From DATFLS01 sp964413425 (GTDB lineage Bacteria > Fidelibacterota > JAANXI01): a stretch of 42,160 bases of DNA. The notes under the pieces were generated by a model. The model saw only the letters and a program-made list of their open reading frames with translations. It was not told the DNA's origin and ran no database searches. How positions within the stretch are numbered: position 1 is the first letter of the stretch; every line of letters starts with the position of its first letter. This document shows positions 31,725 to 40,309 of this stretch, in pieces. The position numbers were made by a program, and so were the translations under genes. The DNA lies in NCBI GenBank assembly GCA_964413425.1, contig CAYPST010000022.1, positions 1-42,160 on the forward strand, given 5' to 3'.

Positions 31725-32685
31725 AATCGACGACTCCCCGGACGGACGATGTTTCGATATCGCGCACTATGCTCCAAAGGTCAGACTCGGCAGCTTGAGA
31801 ATCAAACTGATCTAATACCACTGATGCTACCCGTTTATGTCCACCACCACCGTATTTCTCAAACAGTTTTCCCAGGTGAACACCGTTGAAATCTTTCCAC
31901 GGGTTACGCATAGCAGTGATCTTAACGATATTTTCACCGTAAACCAATCCCACCGAATACAAACCTTCAGGTTCATAGAGAAACTGGCCGTACCGGGGAA
32001 TGATTGCGTTTCCGCTGCTTACTTTGAAGACGATAGTCTGTTGCTGTGTAACACGAATACTTTTGTGAATTCTGGCTAATCCTTTTTTGGTTAATTCAGT
32101 GGCCTGTTGAGCTTTTTTCGAGACCACCGGTTCATGTAACACTTCGTGAGCACTTTCTTGTGACAAGAGATCTACTAAACGCTCGCTATATTTCTGGACA
32201 TCATCGTTTAAAGCTAACGAACGATTTATCTGGAGTGCGGGATGAGCACCAAAGACTGCCTCCTCCGGAGAGGAGTATTTAGCGGCATCAATCTTATCCG
32301 CATATTCGACCAGCGGTTGATATCGGGTGGTTCGATAATCAAATACATTCTTAAAATGCCACCAGAGAAGTTCAGCGCATGAATCGGCTTCAGAGTCGAA
32401 AATATGAAACGCATCTTTATTTTGGAGATAATCGTTTTGCACTGTGTCATTCAGAAAGGTGGTCGAATGGTGATCTGCCCAGAACGCAGTCTTCGGGTGA
32501 TATAAAAAATCAACCACAGCTACCTGTTCTTCAAATGGTATTGACAGCCAGGAAGATTTCAAATCATAATCAACCGCTTCGATATCGGTGTGTGCCCACT
32601 CAACGTAGTTTCGTAAAAAATCTGAGGTTAAAATTGCCGAAACTATACCATCAAAGCAGGGTGAGTGAAAGTAGACTAATCCCAA
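31717..32685 (-). CDS. DHH-family phosphoesterase (oligoribonuclease/cyclic-nucleotide phosphodiesterase-like)
   Basis: 322 aa. Motif I is Y-F-H-S-P-C-F-D-G-I-V-S-A, motif II V-V-D-F, the name-giving D-H-H is in W-A-D-H-H-S-T, and the DHHA1 tail has the G-G-G-G-H-K-R-V-A-S substrate loop. Such enzymes hydrolyse short RNAs, pApA or related nucleotides with Mn. AGGAGG lies inside the frame opened by ATG 32709, so I prefer TTG 32685 as start, which leaves L-G-L-V-Y-F-H-S as the natural N-terminus; ATG 32709 remains possible. It forms an overlapping operon with a membrane protein, which suggests a two-component signalling or defence module. Confidence 0.82.
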   Translation of the reverse strand: MGLVYFHSPCFDGIVSAILTSDFLRNYVEWAHTDIEAVDYDLKSSWLSIPFEEQVAVVDFLYHPKTAFWADHHSTTFLNDTVQNDYLQNKDAFHIFDSEADSCAELLWWHFKNVFDYRTTRYQPLVEYADKIDAAKYSSPEEAVFGAHPALQINRSLALNDDVQKYSERLVDLLSQESAHEVLHEPVVSKKAQQATELTKKGLARIHKSIRVTQQQTIVFKVSSGNAIIPRYGQFLYEPEGLYSVGLVYGENIVKITAMRNPWKDFNGVHLGKLFEKYGGGGHKRVASVVLDQFDSQAAESDLWSIVRDIETSSVRGVVDYG

Positions 32686-32842
32686 GTAACCTTCTCCTCC
32701 TAATGTCATCAGGTCAGTTTAACACATAATTCCTGCAATCAAGCAATTTTGTCCGGAAGCAAAATAATTATCTCACAAAGTATAATAACTGTTTATCATA
32801 ATTTTAAATCAAATCCGAGTTTTCTAAACCGGGCAATATCAT

Positions 32843-33025
32843 TTAACCATCTTCATCAATTTCTTGGGCTCTGAAAGCTAAAGCAACGTTGGCTTCAAGT
32901 AGCTCGTCATTTTCCGCTAATGAATCTTTTAGGCTCACTCAAGAAAGTCCAATTAATTTCTCGAGATGATTCGGAGGAGGTAAATCTCTAGCAATAGTTT
33001 CCTTCATAGCATTAAGCTTTTTCAT
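32843..33025 (-). pseudogene. Small 60-codon gene with an internal TGA
   Basis: From ATG 33025 the frame reads M-K-K-L-N-A-M-K-E-T-I-A-R-D-L-P-P-P-N-H, then L-E-K-L-I-G-L-S, a TGA at 32939-32941, and continues in the same frame as V-S-L-K-D-S-L-A-E-N-D-E-L-L-E-A-N-V-A-L to a TAA at 32843. Both halves look like one soluble helical protein. The TGA could derive from a Trp codon. Unknown family, possibly an antitoxin-sized protein. Confidence 0.45.
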
Positions 33026-33114
33026 ACCTCTCTCTGGTATGAGAATATTGACAGTAGTCACGAATATCAATAGTTATTCTTCTTTATCTGTGTTTATCCT
33101 TTTTATTTGCGAAA

Positions 33115-33147
33115 TCTGTTCCACAGAATTCCGTTGGGACGTGCTAT
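33115..33147. repeat. Diverged GGGATCCC-family copy with GTGCTAT flank
   Basis: ATCTGTTCCACAGAATTCCG followed by TTGGGACGTGCTATAAG. Matches the ATCTGT-core-GTGCTAT order of the 11.1-kb copies with a mutated centre. Confidence 0.5.
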
Positions 33148-33494
33148 AAGCGGGGTGGGGCGGTGGTCCGTTCTCCGTGGTCTGTTTCCCCTCTCCTACA
33201 TTATGCAAAATTTTAAAAAAGGACGTGACTTACCTTGTCATATTAAAAATCAACTCCTATATTAAGACAAGTCCTGAGAATCATGCCTTCAAAACACAGA
33301 ACAGATAGCAGAATCAGATGCTCGTATTCGTTGAAATGATACGGGAGATCAGTGAGACGGAGCCGGTACGTTTCGGGTGAACTCCGGTTTAATTGCTCAG
33401 ATGCTCAGAGAGGTCCGGGAGTTGTCTGTGATCTGTCTCCCGGGTCTGGATGACACACAGATCATACTTCCTTTATCATAGAAGGAGAGGATTC

Positions 33495-33884
33495 ATGGCT
33501 GTCAAATATAGCGTGATTCCTCGGAGGAACCCACAGGATCCGGATGCTCCGGAAACGTATCATCCTTCCGTCAAGAGCACCGATCGGGTTTCTCTGCATG
33601 ATCTCGCAGAGACCATTGCAGAGATTTCCACCGTGAGTTCCACCGATACCTACGCGGTACTGGAAGCCCTGGTCAGCATCATCCCGAAAGAACTGGCCAG
33701 GGGGAACGTGGTCGAGTTGGGTGATCTCGGTTCATTCTTCATCCGCACGAAGTCCAGCGGATCGGCAACCGAAGACGACGTCTCACCCAAAAATATCGAC
33801 TCGGTGCTCCCCCGGTTTTATCCGGGCCAGCGCTTCAAGGAGGTGCTGAACAGCATCCAGTTCGTGAAGGTTGACGGATCCTAA
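33495..33884 (+). CDS. Bacteroidota-type HU-like DNA-binding protein
   Basis: 129 aa. The N-terminal extension V-K-Y-S-V-I-P-R-R-N-P-Q-D-P-D-A-P-E-T-Y-H-P is typical of the long HU relatives of Bacteroidota. The HU core follows (S-L-H-D-L-A-E-T-I-A-E-I-S-T-V-S, V-L-E-A-L-V-S-I-I-P-K-E-L, V-V-E-L-G-D-L-G-S-F) and then R-F-Y-P-G-Q-R-F-K. Nucleoid-associated DNA-bending protein. AAGGAGAGGATTC precedes ATG 33495; the longer frame from 33450 is rejected. A strong terminator follows at once. It lies next to the 22-bp palindrome array. Confidence 0.88.
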   Translation: MAVKYSVIPRRNPQDPDAPETYHPSVKSTDRVSLHDLAETIAEISTVSSTDTYAVLEALVSIIPKELARGNVVELGDLGSFFIRTKSSGSATEDDVSPKNIDSVLPRFYPGQRFKEVLNSIQFVKVDGS

Positions 33885-33893
33885 CGACCAACG

Positions 33894-33935
33894 ACGGCGC
33901 CGGGGGACAGATCGCACCTTCCCCGGCGCCGTTTT
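33894..33935 (+). terminator. Intrinsic terminator of the HU-like gene
   Basis: ACGGCGCCGGGG pairs with CCCCGGCGCCGT across a 15-base loop, followed by TTTTGT. Ten bases past the stop codon. Confidence 0.9.
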
Positions 33936-34020
33936 GTATATTCACCATCCCTGTCACACCCCGTGATTGTTCCCCTCAGAAGTTTCATCACTCACATGTC
34001 CCTTTCTTATTATAGCAGCA

Positions 34021-34248
34021 TCTCCTGAGACAATACGATTTTTCCCAGGGGAGAAAAAAATCCTCTCAAGGGATGATTCCAATCCTCTTAAGAGATAATT
34101 GCAATCCTCTCAAGAGACGATTCCAATCGTCCCTTGAGAGAAAAAATTTGTCCCTTGAGACGATTATGATCGTCCCTTGACATGATTTCTATTGTCTCAG
34201 GGGATAATCGATTTCCTTTCTATGATTTATATTCATTTTCTCCTGAGA
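34021..34248. repeat. 22-bp-period array of palindromic decamers upstream of hsdR
   Basis: Ten-base near-palindromes start at 34021 (TCTCCTGAGA), 34043 (TCCCAGGGGA), 34064 (TCTCAAGGGA), 34086 (TCTTAAGAGA), 34108 (TCTCAAGAGA), 34130 and 34151 (TCCCTTGAGA), 34173 (TCCCTTGACA), 34195 (TCTCAGGGGA) and 34239 (TCTCCTGAGA), with one degenerate position at 34217. Spacing is 21-22 bases throughout. The 12-base spacers are often palindromic too (CGATTCCAATCG, CGATTATGATCG). Consensus box TCYCNNGRGA. It is not a CRISPR: spacers are too short and related to each other. Placed between the HU terminator and hsdR; a cooperative protein-binding array or iteron set is the likeliest reading. Confidence 0.85.
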
Positions 34249-34433
34249 GAAATTAAAAGTTTTCATAATTACAGTAGAAATTAAACCCACTCTGTGGAGT
34301 CAATTCTTCAGCGTGAGTGGACGGAATGAATGTTCTCCTTGACTTGTACTAATAATATTCAGACTTTGCAATACGTTAGTAATACCGATTTCTCCATATT
34401 GTGTGCAGTATCAACTATGTAAATGGGTAACCA

Positions 34434-37190
34434 ATGCCTATCGGACCGGAAGACCTGGCGCGTCAAAGGATCGACGACCTCCTGAAAAAGGCGGGCTGGG
34501 ACATCCAGGATCTTGAACAATTCAATCTCACTGCTTCGCTGGGAGTGGCCATCCGGGAATTTCCCACCCAATCGGGACATGCGGATTATATGCTCTTCAC
34601 GGATGAGAAAGCAGCAGGCGTCATTGAAGCCAAGCCTGAAGGGACTACCCTGGGAGGCGTCTCCGAGCAGTCGGCACGCTATATTGCGGACTTCCCGGAG
34701 GAGATTCCGCATAGCCAGGATCCCTTACCATTTGCCTATGAGAGCACAGGGAGAGAAACCTTTTTCCGGGATGAACGGGATCCCGAACCTCGATCCCGTC
34801 GCGTGTTTGCCTTCCATACACCGGAAACGCTCCATGATTGGATCAATCAGGAACAGACGCTCCGGGAGAGATTGCAGCATCTCCCAACGCTGAATACAAG
34901 TGGTCTCTGGGATATCCAGGTGGAGGCTATCCGGGGACTGGAACGATCCCTGAAAAACGACTATCCCCGGGCGTTGATTCAGATGGCGACCGGCAGCGGG
35001 AAGACGTTCACTGCCGTGAATCTGGTCTACCGGTTAGTGAAGTATGCCAGAGCTCGCCGGATTCTCTTCCTGGTGGATCGCAATAACCTCGGCAAGCAAA
35101 CCTTCAAAGAGTTCCAGCAGTTCGTCACCCCGGATGATGGACGGAAATTCACCGAGCTCTATAACGTCCAGCATCTCAAATCCAACACCGTTGATTCGGT
35201 GAGCCGGGTGTGTATCAGCACCATCCAGCGCCTCTATTCCATGCTGAAAGGGGAGGAGATAGACCCGGAACTTGACGAGATTTCTGCCTTCGAATTGGAC
35301 CTGGATGCAGAAGGGTATGAGACGATCCGGTACAATCCGGATATCCCCGTCGAAACCTTCGATTTTATTATCACAGATGAATGCCACCGGTCCATCTACA
35401 ATCTCTGGCGGCAGGTATTGGAGTATTTCGATTCGTTTCTCATCGGATTAACAGCAACCCCTTCCAAACAAACCCTGGGCTTCTTCAACCAGAATCTCAT
35501 CACAGAGTATCCCCATGAGCGGGCGGTCGCAGATAGGATCAATGTCGGGTATGAGGTCTACCGTATCCGGACAGAGATCACTGAAGCGGGGAGCAGAGTG
35601 GAGGCGGGCAATTATGTGGACAGACGGGACAAACTCACCCGGGAACAGCGATGGGAATTGCTGGATGAGCCTCTGGAGTACTCGGAACGCCAGTTAGACC
35701 GGGATGTTGTTGCGGAGGATCAGATCCGCACGGTGATCCGGACCTATAAAGAGCGGTTACCCACGGAGATTTTTCCCGGGAGAACCGAGGTTCCGAAAAC
35801 CTTGATTTTTGCCAAGGATGATTCCCATGCGGAGGATATCCTGCATATTACCAGGGAAGTATTCGAAAAGGGAAATGAATTCTGCAAAAAAATCACCTAT
35901 AAGTCCGGTGAAGATCCCGACACACTGATCCGGAACTTCCGGAACGAATACAATCCCCGGATCGCCATCTCTGTAGACATGATTTCCACCGGAACCGATA
36001 TCAAACCCATCGAATGCCTGATCTTTATGCGGGATGTCAAATCCCGGACCTATTTCGAACAGATGAAAGGGAGAGGGACTCGAACCCTGCAAAAAGATGA
36101 TCTGCAAAATGTCACCCCGGACGCCAGAACGAACAAAACCCATTTCGTGATTGTGGATGCCGTTGGCGTGTGTGAAGGCGATAAGACAGATTCCCGTCCC
36201 CTGGAGCGGAAAAAATCTGTTCCCTTTGATAAACTCCTGGAATCGGTGGCGCTGGGTAACCGGAGTGAAGATAATCTGAATTCGCTGGCAGGAAGACTGT
36301 CCCGGCTGGACCAGCAGTTGGAAGCGGAGGACAGAGAGCGTCTGGAATCCTCGGCACACGGGAAGTCGTTGAGCTCCATTACCAATGATCTTCTGGACGC
36401 CGTGGATCCGGATAAGCAGGTGGAAAAAGCGAAAGAACTCTTTGAGACCGACTCTCCGAGTGAAGAGCAGCAAGAGGAATCACGGGAGGAGCTGGCCAAA
36501 GAATCCTGTGCAGTATTCAATGACCCGAAGTTTCGGAACACCCTCATTGAAATAAAGCGTAAGACCGAACAAATTATCGATGCGGTGAGCCAGGATCAGA
36601 TCCTGGAAGCCGGTTACGATGCCCAGGCGAAAGAACAGGCGGAACAGGTGATTCATTCATTTCAGGAATTTATCCGGGAGAACCGGGATGAAATCACCGC
36701 ACTCCAAATTCTTTATAATATACCGTATGGGGAGCGCCACCTGAAATATGAACAGATCAGAGAACTGTCGGACGCTCTGAAAAATCCGCCTTATCAACTG
36801 AACCAGGAACGATTATGGCATGCTTATGAGCAGCTGGAGCGTGCCCGGGTGCAGAATGCTTCACCCCAGCGGCTATTAACGGATATCATCTCGCTGGTAC
36901 GATTTGCTATCGGGGAAACGGATACCCTGAAACCCTTTAAATCAGTGGTGGATGAGCGGTTCCACACCTGGATCGCCGATCAGGAAGCAGCCGGAAAGGA
37001 ATTTACCGGCGAGCAAATGGAATGGCTGAAGATGATAAAGAACCATATCACTACCAGCCTCTCCATTGAACCGGAGGATCTGCAGGATATCCCCTTTATC
37101 AATCGGGGTGGGATTGTCCATGCCAAAGAGGTGTTTGGAGACGACCTGGAACCTATGTTGAACGAACTGAATGAGGTGTTGGCAGTGTGA
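34434..37190 (+). CDS. hsdR: Type I restriction enzyme, R subunit (EcoEI-like)
   Basis: 918 aa. An N-terminal PD-(D/E)xK nuclease (A-D-Y-M-L-F and V-I-E-A-K, about 50-67), then a superfamily 2 motor: Walker A M-A-T-G-S-G-K-T (184-191), D-E-C-H (316-319), L-T-A-T-P (340-344) and M-K-G-R-G-T-R (motif VI, 544-550). A C-terminal EcoEI_R-type helical region follows. It translocates DNA and cuts unmethylated targets with HsdM and HsdS. The stop overlaps the hsdS start by GTGA. ATG 34434 gives the family N-terminus M-P-I-G-P-E-D-L-A-R-Q-R-I-D. The palindrome array sits 186 bases upstream and may control it. Confidence 0.93.
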   Translation: MPIGPEDLARQRIDDLLKKAGWDIQDLEQFNLTASLGVAIREFPTQSGHADYMLFTDEKAAGVIEAKPEGTTLGGVSEQSARYIADFPEEIPHSQDPLPFAYESTGRETFFRDERDPEPRSRRVFAFHTPETLHDWINQEQTLRERLQHLPTLNTSGLWDIQVEAIRGLERSLKNDYPRALIQMATGSGKTFTAVNLVYRLVKYARARRILFLVDRNNLGKQTFKEFQQFVTPDDGRKFTELYNVQHLKSNTVDSVSRVCISTIQRLYSMLKGEEIDPELDEISAFELDLDAEGYETIRYNPDIPVETFDFIITDECHRSIYNLWRQVLEYFDSFLIGLTATPSKQTLGFFNQNLITEYPHERAVADRINVGYEVYRIRTEITEAGSRVEAGNYVDRRDKLTREQRWELLDEPLEYSERQLDRDVVAEDQIRTVIRTYKERLPTEIFPGRTEVPKTLIFAKDDSHAEDILHITREVFEKGNEFCKKITYKSGEDPDTLIRNFRNEYNPRIAISVDMISTGTDIKPIECLIFMRDVKSRTYFEQMKGRGTRTLQKDDLQNVTPDARTNKTHFVIVDAVGVCEGDKTDSRPLERKKSVPFDKLLESVALGNRSEDNLNSLAGRLSRLDQQLEAEDRERLESSAHGKSLSSITNDLLDAVDPDKQVEKAKELFETDSPSEEQQEESREELAKESCAVFNDPKFRNTLIEIKRKTEQIIDAVSQDQILEAGYDAQAKEQAEQVIHSFQEFIRENRDEITALQILYNIPYGERHLKYEQIRELSDALKNPPYQLNQERLWHAYEQLERARVQNASPQRLLTDIISLVRFAIGETDTLKPFKSVVDERFHTWIADQEAAGKEFTGEQMEWLKMIKNHITTSLSIEPEDLQDIPFINRGGIVHAKEVFGDDLEPMLNELNEVLAV

Positions 37191-38581
37191 GTGAATCACT
37201 TTATGGATTGCCCAAAGGCTGGAGATGGTCAACAATTGGTGATATTGGTGAAATAGCATCGGGAGGTACTCCCTCAACTAAAGTAGATTCGTATTTCGGA
37301 GGGGAGATTCCGTGGATAACTCCTAAAGATCTTACTAACTATAATAAGAAGCATATCGCAAGAGGTAGTAGAAATCTTACAAAGAATGGTTTAAACAATT
37401 CCTCAGCGAAGATACTTCCAAAAGGTACAGTTTTAATGTCATCAAGGGCTCCGATTGGTTATGTGGCAATTGCATCGAATGATATAGCTACCAACCAAGG
37501 TTTTAAAAGTGTTATTCCAAAAGATGGTATTTTCAATGAATTTGTATATTATTATTTAAGGGGTAATAAGCAATTATTAGAAAAGCATTCGAGCGGTACA
37601 ACGTTTTCAGAGCTATCTTCTTCCAGATTTTCGGAAGTACCTATACCCATTCCTCCCCTCAGCGAACAACTCCGCATTGTCAACAAAATCGAAGCCCTCT
37701 TCACCCAGTTAGATGCCGGGGTTGAGAGCCTGCAGACTGCCAGAGCCCAGCTGAAACGCTACCGACAGTCGCTGTTGAAGTATGCATTTGAGGGTAGACT
37801 TACGGGGGATTGGCGGGAGAATAAATCGAGCGGATTACAAACCGGTTTAGAGTTATTAGAATCCATTAAGGAAAAAAGAAAAACTTCAGGAGAAAAAGTA
37901 CAGAATTCAGGAAAAATTGATACCTCTCAATTAAAAGAGTTACCAGATAAGTGGGTATGGGCTACTCTTGATGAATATTGTGAAATTACTATGGGGCAAA
38001 GTCCACCCGGTGAATCCTACAATAAAGAAAGAAATGGAACACCTTTAATTAACGGTCCGGTGGAGTTTGGAGATTCAGCATTCTCCAAGACAAAAAAAAC
38101 AAAATTCACCACTAAGCCTAATAAAATGTGTAAAAAAGGAGACTTAATACTTTGTATCCGTGGATCAACTACAGGAAGAATGAACATTGCAGGTGAGGAT
38201 TCTTGCATTGGTCGAGGGGTTGCATCAATTCGGTGTGAAATCAACCAGAGTTATGTCAATTATTATATTCATGCAAAGGAAAATAATATCTTTAGTTTGG
38301 GTATTGGCTCTACCTTTCCAAACGTTTCATCTTCACAGTTAAAAAAGTTCCCGATTCCTATACCTCCGTTAGAAGAACAACATGTTATCGTGAGTAAAAT
38401 TGAAAAAGTACTAACTTCAATTGATAAACTATCTGATATAATTGAGATTGAATTAAATAGAACAGAATCCCTTAGACAAAGTATCTTGAAAACGGCTTTT
38501 CAAGGCAAGCTTGTGCCGCAGGATCCGTCCGATGAACCAGTCGAAACTTTATTGAAGCGGATTCGGAAGAACAACCGATGA
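37187..38581 (+). CDS. hsdS: Type I restriction enzyme, specificity subunit
   Basis: 464 aa, GTG start coupled to hsdR. Two target-recognition domains (about 1-150 and 235-395) each end in a conserved helix region: P-I-P-P-L-S-E-Q-L-R-I-V-N-K-I-E (near 155) and P-I-P-P-L-E-E-Q-H-V-I-V-S-K-I-E (near 395). The TRDs are AT-rich whereas the central conserved part (37640-37800) has the composition of hsdR, the mosaic expected when TRDs are swapped between loci. The target sequence cannot be predicted. The stop overlaps the next gene (ATGA). Confidence 0.92.
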   Translation: MSESLYGLPKGWRWSTIGDIGEIASGGTPSTKVDSYFGGEIPWITPKDLTNYNKKHIARGSRNLTKNGLNNSSAKILPKGTVLMSSRAPIGYVAIASNDIATNQGFKSVIPKDGIFNEFVYYYLRGNKQLLEKHSSGTTFSELSSSRFSEVPIPIPPLSEQLRIVNKIEALFTQLDAGVESLQTARAQLKRYRQSLLKYAFEGRLTGDWRENKSSGLQTGLELLESIKEKRKTSGEKVQNSGKIDTSQLKELPDKWVWATLDEYCEITMGQSPPGESYNKERNGTPLINGPVEFGDSAFSKTKKTKFTTKPNKMCKKGDLILCIRGSTTGRMNIAGEDSCIGRGVASIRCEINQSYVNYYIHAKENNIFSLGIGSTFPNVSSSQLKKFPIPIPPLEEQHVIVSKIEKVLTSIDKLSDIIEIELNRTESLRQSILKTAFQGKLVPQDPSDEPVETLLKRIRKNNR

Positions 38582-40044
38582 CCGAGCAGGATCTTCAGGT
38601 TATACTCGCAGAAGGGGAAGGATATAAGATTGAGTTCAAGGAGTCCCCGTCAGGACTGGCAAAGGAGATGGTGGCATTCGCCAATGCGGACGGAGGCCGG
38701 ATATTTCTTGGTATCACCGATGCAAAAGAGGTTCAGGGGGTACGTATCACCAATCGCCTGAAATCACAAATTCAGAATATCGCCCGTGATTGCGATCCGT
38801 CTGTTACAATTCGGTTGGAGGAATTCAAGAACATCCTGGTGGTCCGGGTACCAGAAGGAGACGACAAACCTTATCGTTGTTCGGGGGGATTTTATCTTCG
38901 TCAGGGGGCCAATTCACAAAAACTTGACCGGAATGAAATTCTGGCGCTGGTCACTTCCCTGGGCAAAGTCAAATTCGATGAACTGATACACAAGGACTTC
39001 AATTATCACGCACACTTTAATCAGGATAAATTTCATCATTTTCTTCGGCTGGCGGATATCGATTCAGCCCTGCCTGAGGAGGCATTATTGCAAAACTTAT
39101 CCGTGGCGGAAAAACAGGAGGGGCGGTTGTATTTCAATAACACCGGTATACTCTTCTTTGCGGATTCCCTGGAGCATTTTTATCTCCATACCAGCGTCAC
39201 CTGTGTCCTGTATAAGGGAACGGAACGATTTAATGTAATCGACAAGCGTGAATATAATGACGATATCGTTTCCTCTGTTAACAGCGCCATGAAATTTCTC
39301 AAGCAGTATATCCCGGTACGGCAAGAGATGACCGGGGAACCACAACGGAAGGACATACCGGAAATCCCATACGAAGCGCTCAGAGAGGCAATTATAAATG
39401 CTGTGGCCCATCGGGATTATTTCGAGAAAGGAGCAAATACTAAGATAGAAATGTTTGATGATCGGATTGAAATTTCGAATCCCGGGGGACTGGCGCCGGG
39501 GCTGACGGTAGCTGATTTTGGTACCCGGAGCGTCTTGCGGAATCCGACTATAGCCAATCTCCTGGATAAGATTAATTACATAGAAAAATTAGGTACGGGT
39601 ATTACAAAAATTCGAAATCTTCTGGAGCAATATCACCTGTTACCGGCGGAATTCGATTTTAATTCTTTTTTCACTGTGACGTTTTACCGGGCTTTCAAAC
39701 AAGCACACCTCTCATTTCGAGATCGAATGGAGAAGGAGCCCGCCATCCATGAAACATTTGATAACACATTTAAAAAGAGGTTTCAAAAGAAATTCAATAT
39801 GAAAGAACAAAAAGTAGATAGATACGTCGCTTTGTTGAAAGATATTAGCAGTAATATCCCTGTGGACTATGATAGATTTGAGAGAAAATTCGATATTTCC
39901 AGGAGCACTGTAAAGAGAGATATATCAGACTTGAAAGACCTTAACCTTATTGAATTTACCGGACCGAAAAAATCCGGAAAATATATTGTAACAAAGGAGG
40001 GCAAAAAGATAATAAGGGATCTGCATCTTAGACCACCAGAGTGA
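38578..40044 (+). CDS. AlbA_2/Schlafen-like ATP-binding protein within the RM locus
   Basis: 488 aa. An N-terminal AlbA_2 (Schlafen-type) domain: I-E-F-K-E-S, F-A-N-A-D-G-G-R-I-F-L-G-I-T-D and G-G-F-Y-L-R-Q-G. A HATPase_C_4-like middle part has Y-E-A-L-R-E-A-I-I-N-A-V-A-H-R-D-Y (about 268-284), I-S-N-P-G-G-L and a G-T-G-I-x-K-I-R loop. A C-terminal winged helix (D-I-S-R-S-T-V-K-R-D-I-S-D-L) ends it. Members are presumed regulators or nucleic-acid-binding factors and often sit in type I RM loci. Start overlaps hsdS by ATGA, so it is translated together with it. Confidence 0.85.
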   Translation: MTEQDLQVILAEGEGYKIEFKESPSGLAKEMVAFANADGGRIFLGITDAKEVQGVRITNRLKSQIQNIARDCDPSVTIRLEEFKNILVVRVPEGDDKPYRCSGGFYLRQGANSQKLDRNEILALVTSLGKVKFDELIHKDFNYHAHFNQDKFHHFLRLADIDSALPEEALLQNLSVAEKQEGRLYFNNTGILFFADSLEHFYLHTSVTCVLYKGTERFNVIDKREYNDDIVSSVNSAMKFLKQYIPVRQEMTGEPQRKDIPEIPYEALREAIINAVAHRDYFEKGANTKIEMFDDRIEISNPGGLAPGLTVADFGTRSVLRNPTIANLLDKINYIEKLGTGITKIRNLLEQYHLLPAEFDFNSFFTVTFYRAFKQAHLSFRDRMEKEPAIHETFDNTFKKRFQKKFNMKEQKVDRYVALLKDISSNIPVDYDRFERKFDISRSTVKRDISDLKDLNLIEFTGPKKSGKYIVTKEGKKIIRDLHLRPPE

Positions 40045-40309
40045 AGTATAATTTATAATACACGAGATCCGCAGGAGGTATCTGCTATGATCAATCAGAT
40101 GAGCTATTAAATTATTTCCAGGATCATTTATGGGATCTAAATGAATACCATTAGAATAATAGTTTGGGAATGATCTTCGACCTGTAATGATCTTGATGAG
40201 CTAATAAATGAGCTATTAAATAGTCTCCAGGATCATTTAAAAGCATATCACAAAAGACGAAGAAAATATAATTTGATCAATTCCATAGAATAGTAGGGTA
40301 GTAATAAGC
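40045..40309. repeat. Spacer with two 30-base direct repeats before hsdM
   Basis: GAGCTATTAAAT, four variable bases, TCCAGGATCATTTA occurs at 40101-40130 and 40210-40239 (26 of 30 positions identical), with a partial copy (GATGAGCTAATAAATGAG) just before the second. It separates hsdM from the other RM genes and probably contains the hsdM promoter. Confidence 0.65.

Larger units (their letters stand above)
32710..33494. other. Spacer with a broken small gene and repeats
   Basis: Holds the interrupted minus-strand small gene (32843-33025), a GGGATCCC-family relative (33115-33147) preceded by CTGTGTTTATCC-like words also seen at 26675-26712, and the upstream region of the HU-like gene. Confidence 0.45.

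Noticed and set aside
34021..34248. CRISPR array
   Set aside because: The period is only 22 bases, the repeats are degenerate and the spacers are 12 bases and mutually similar; no cas genes are near.
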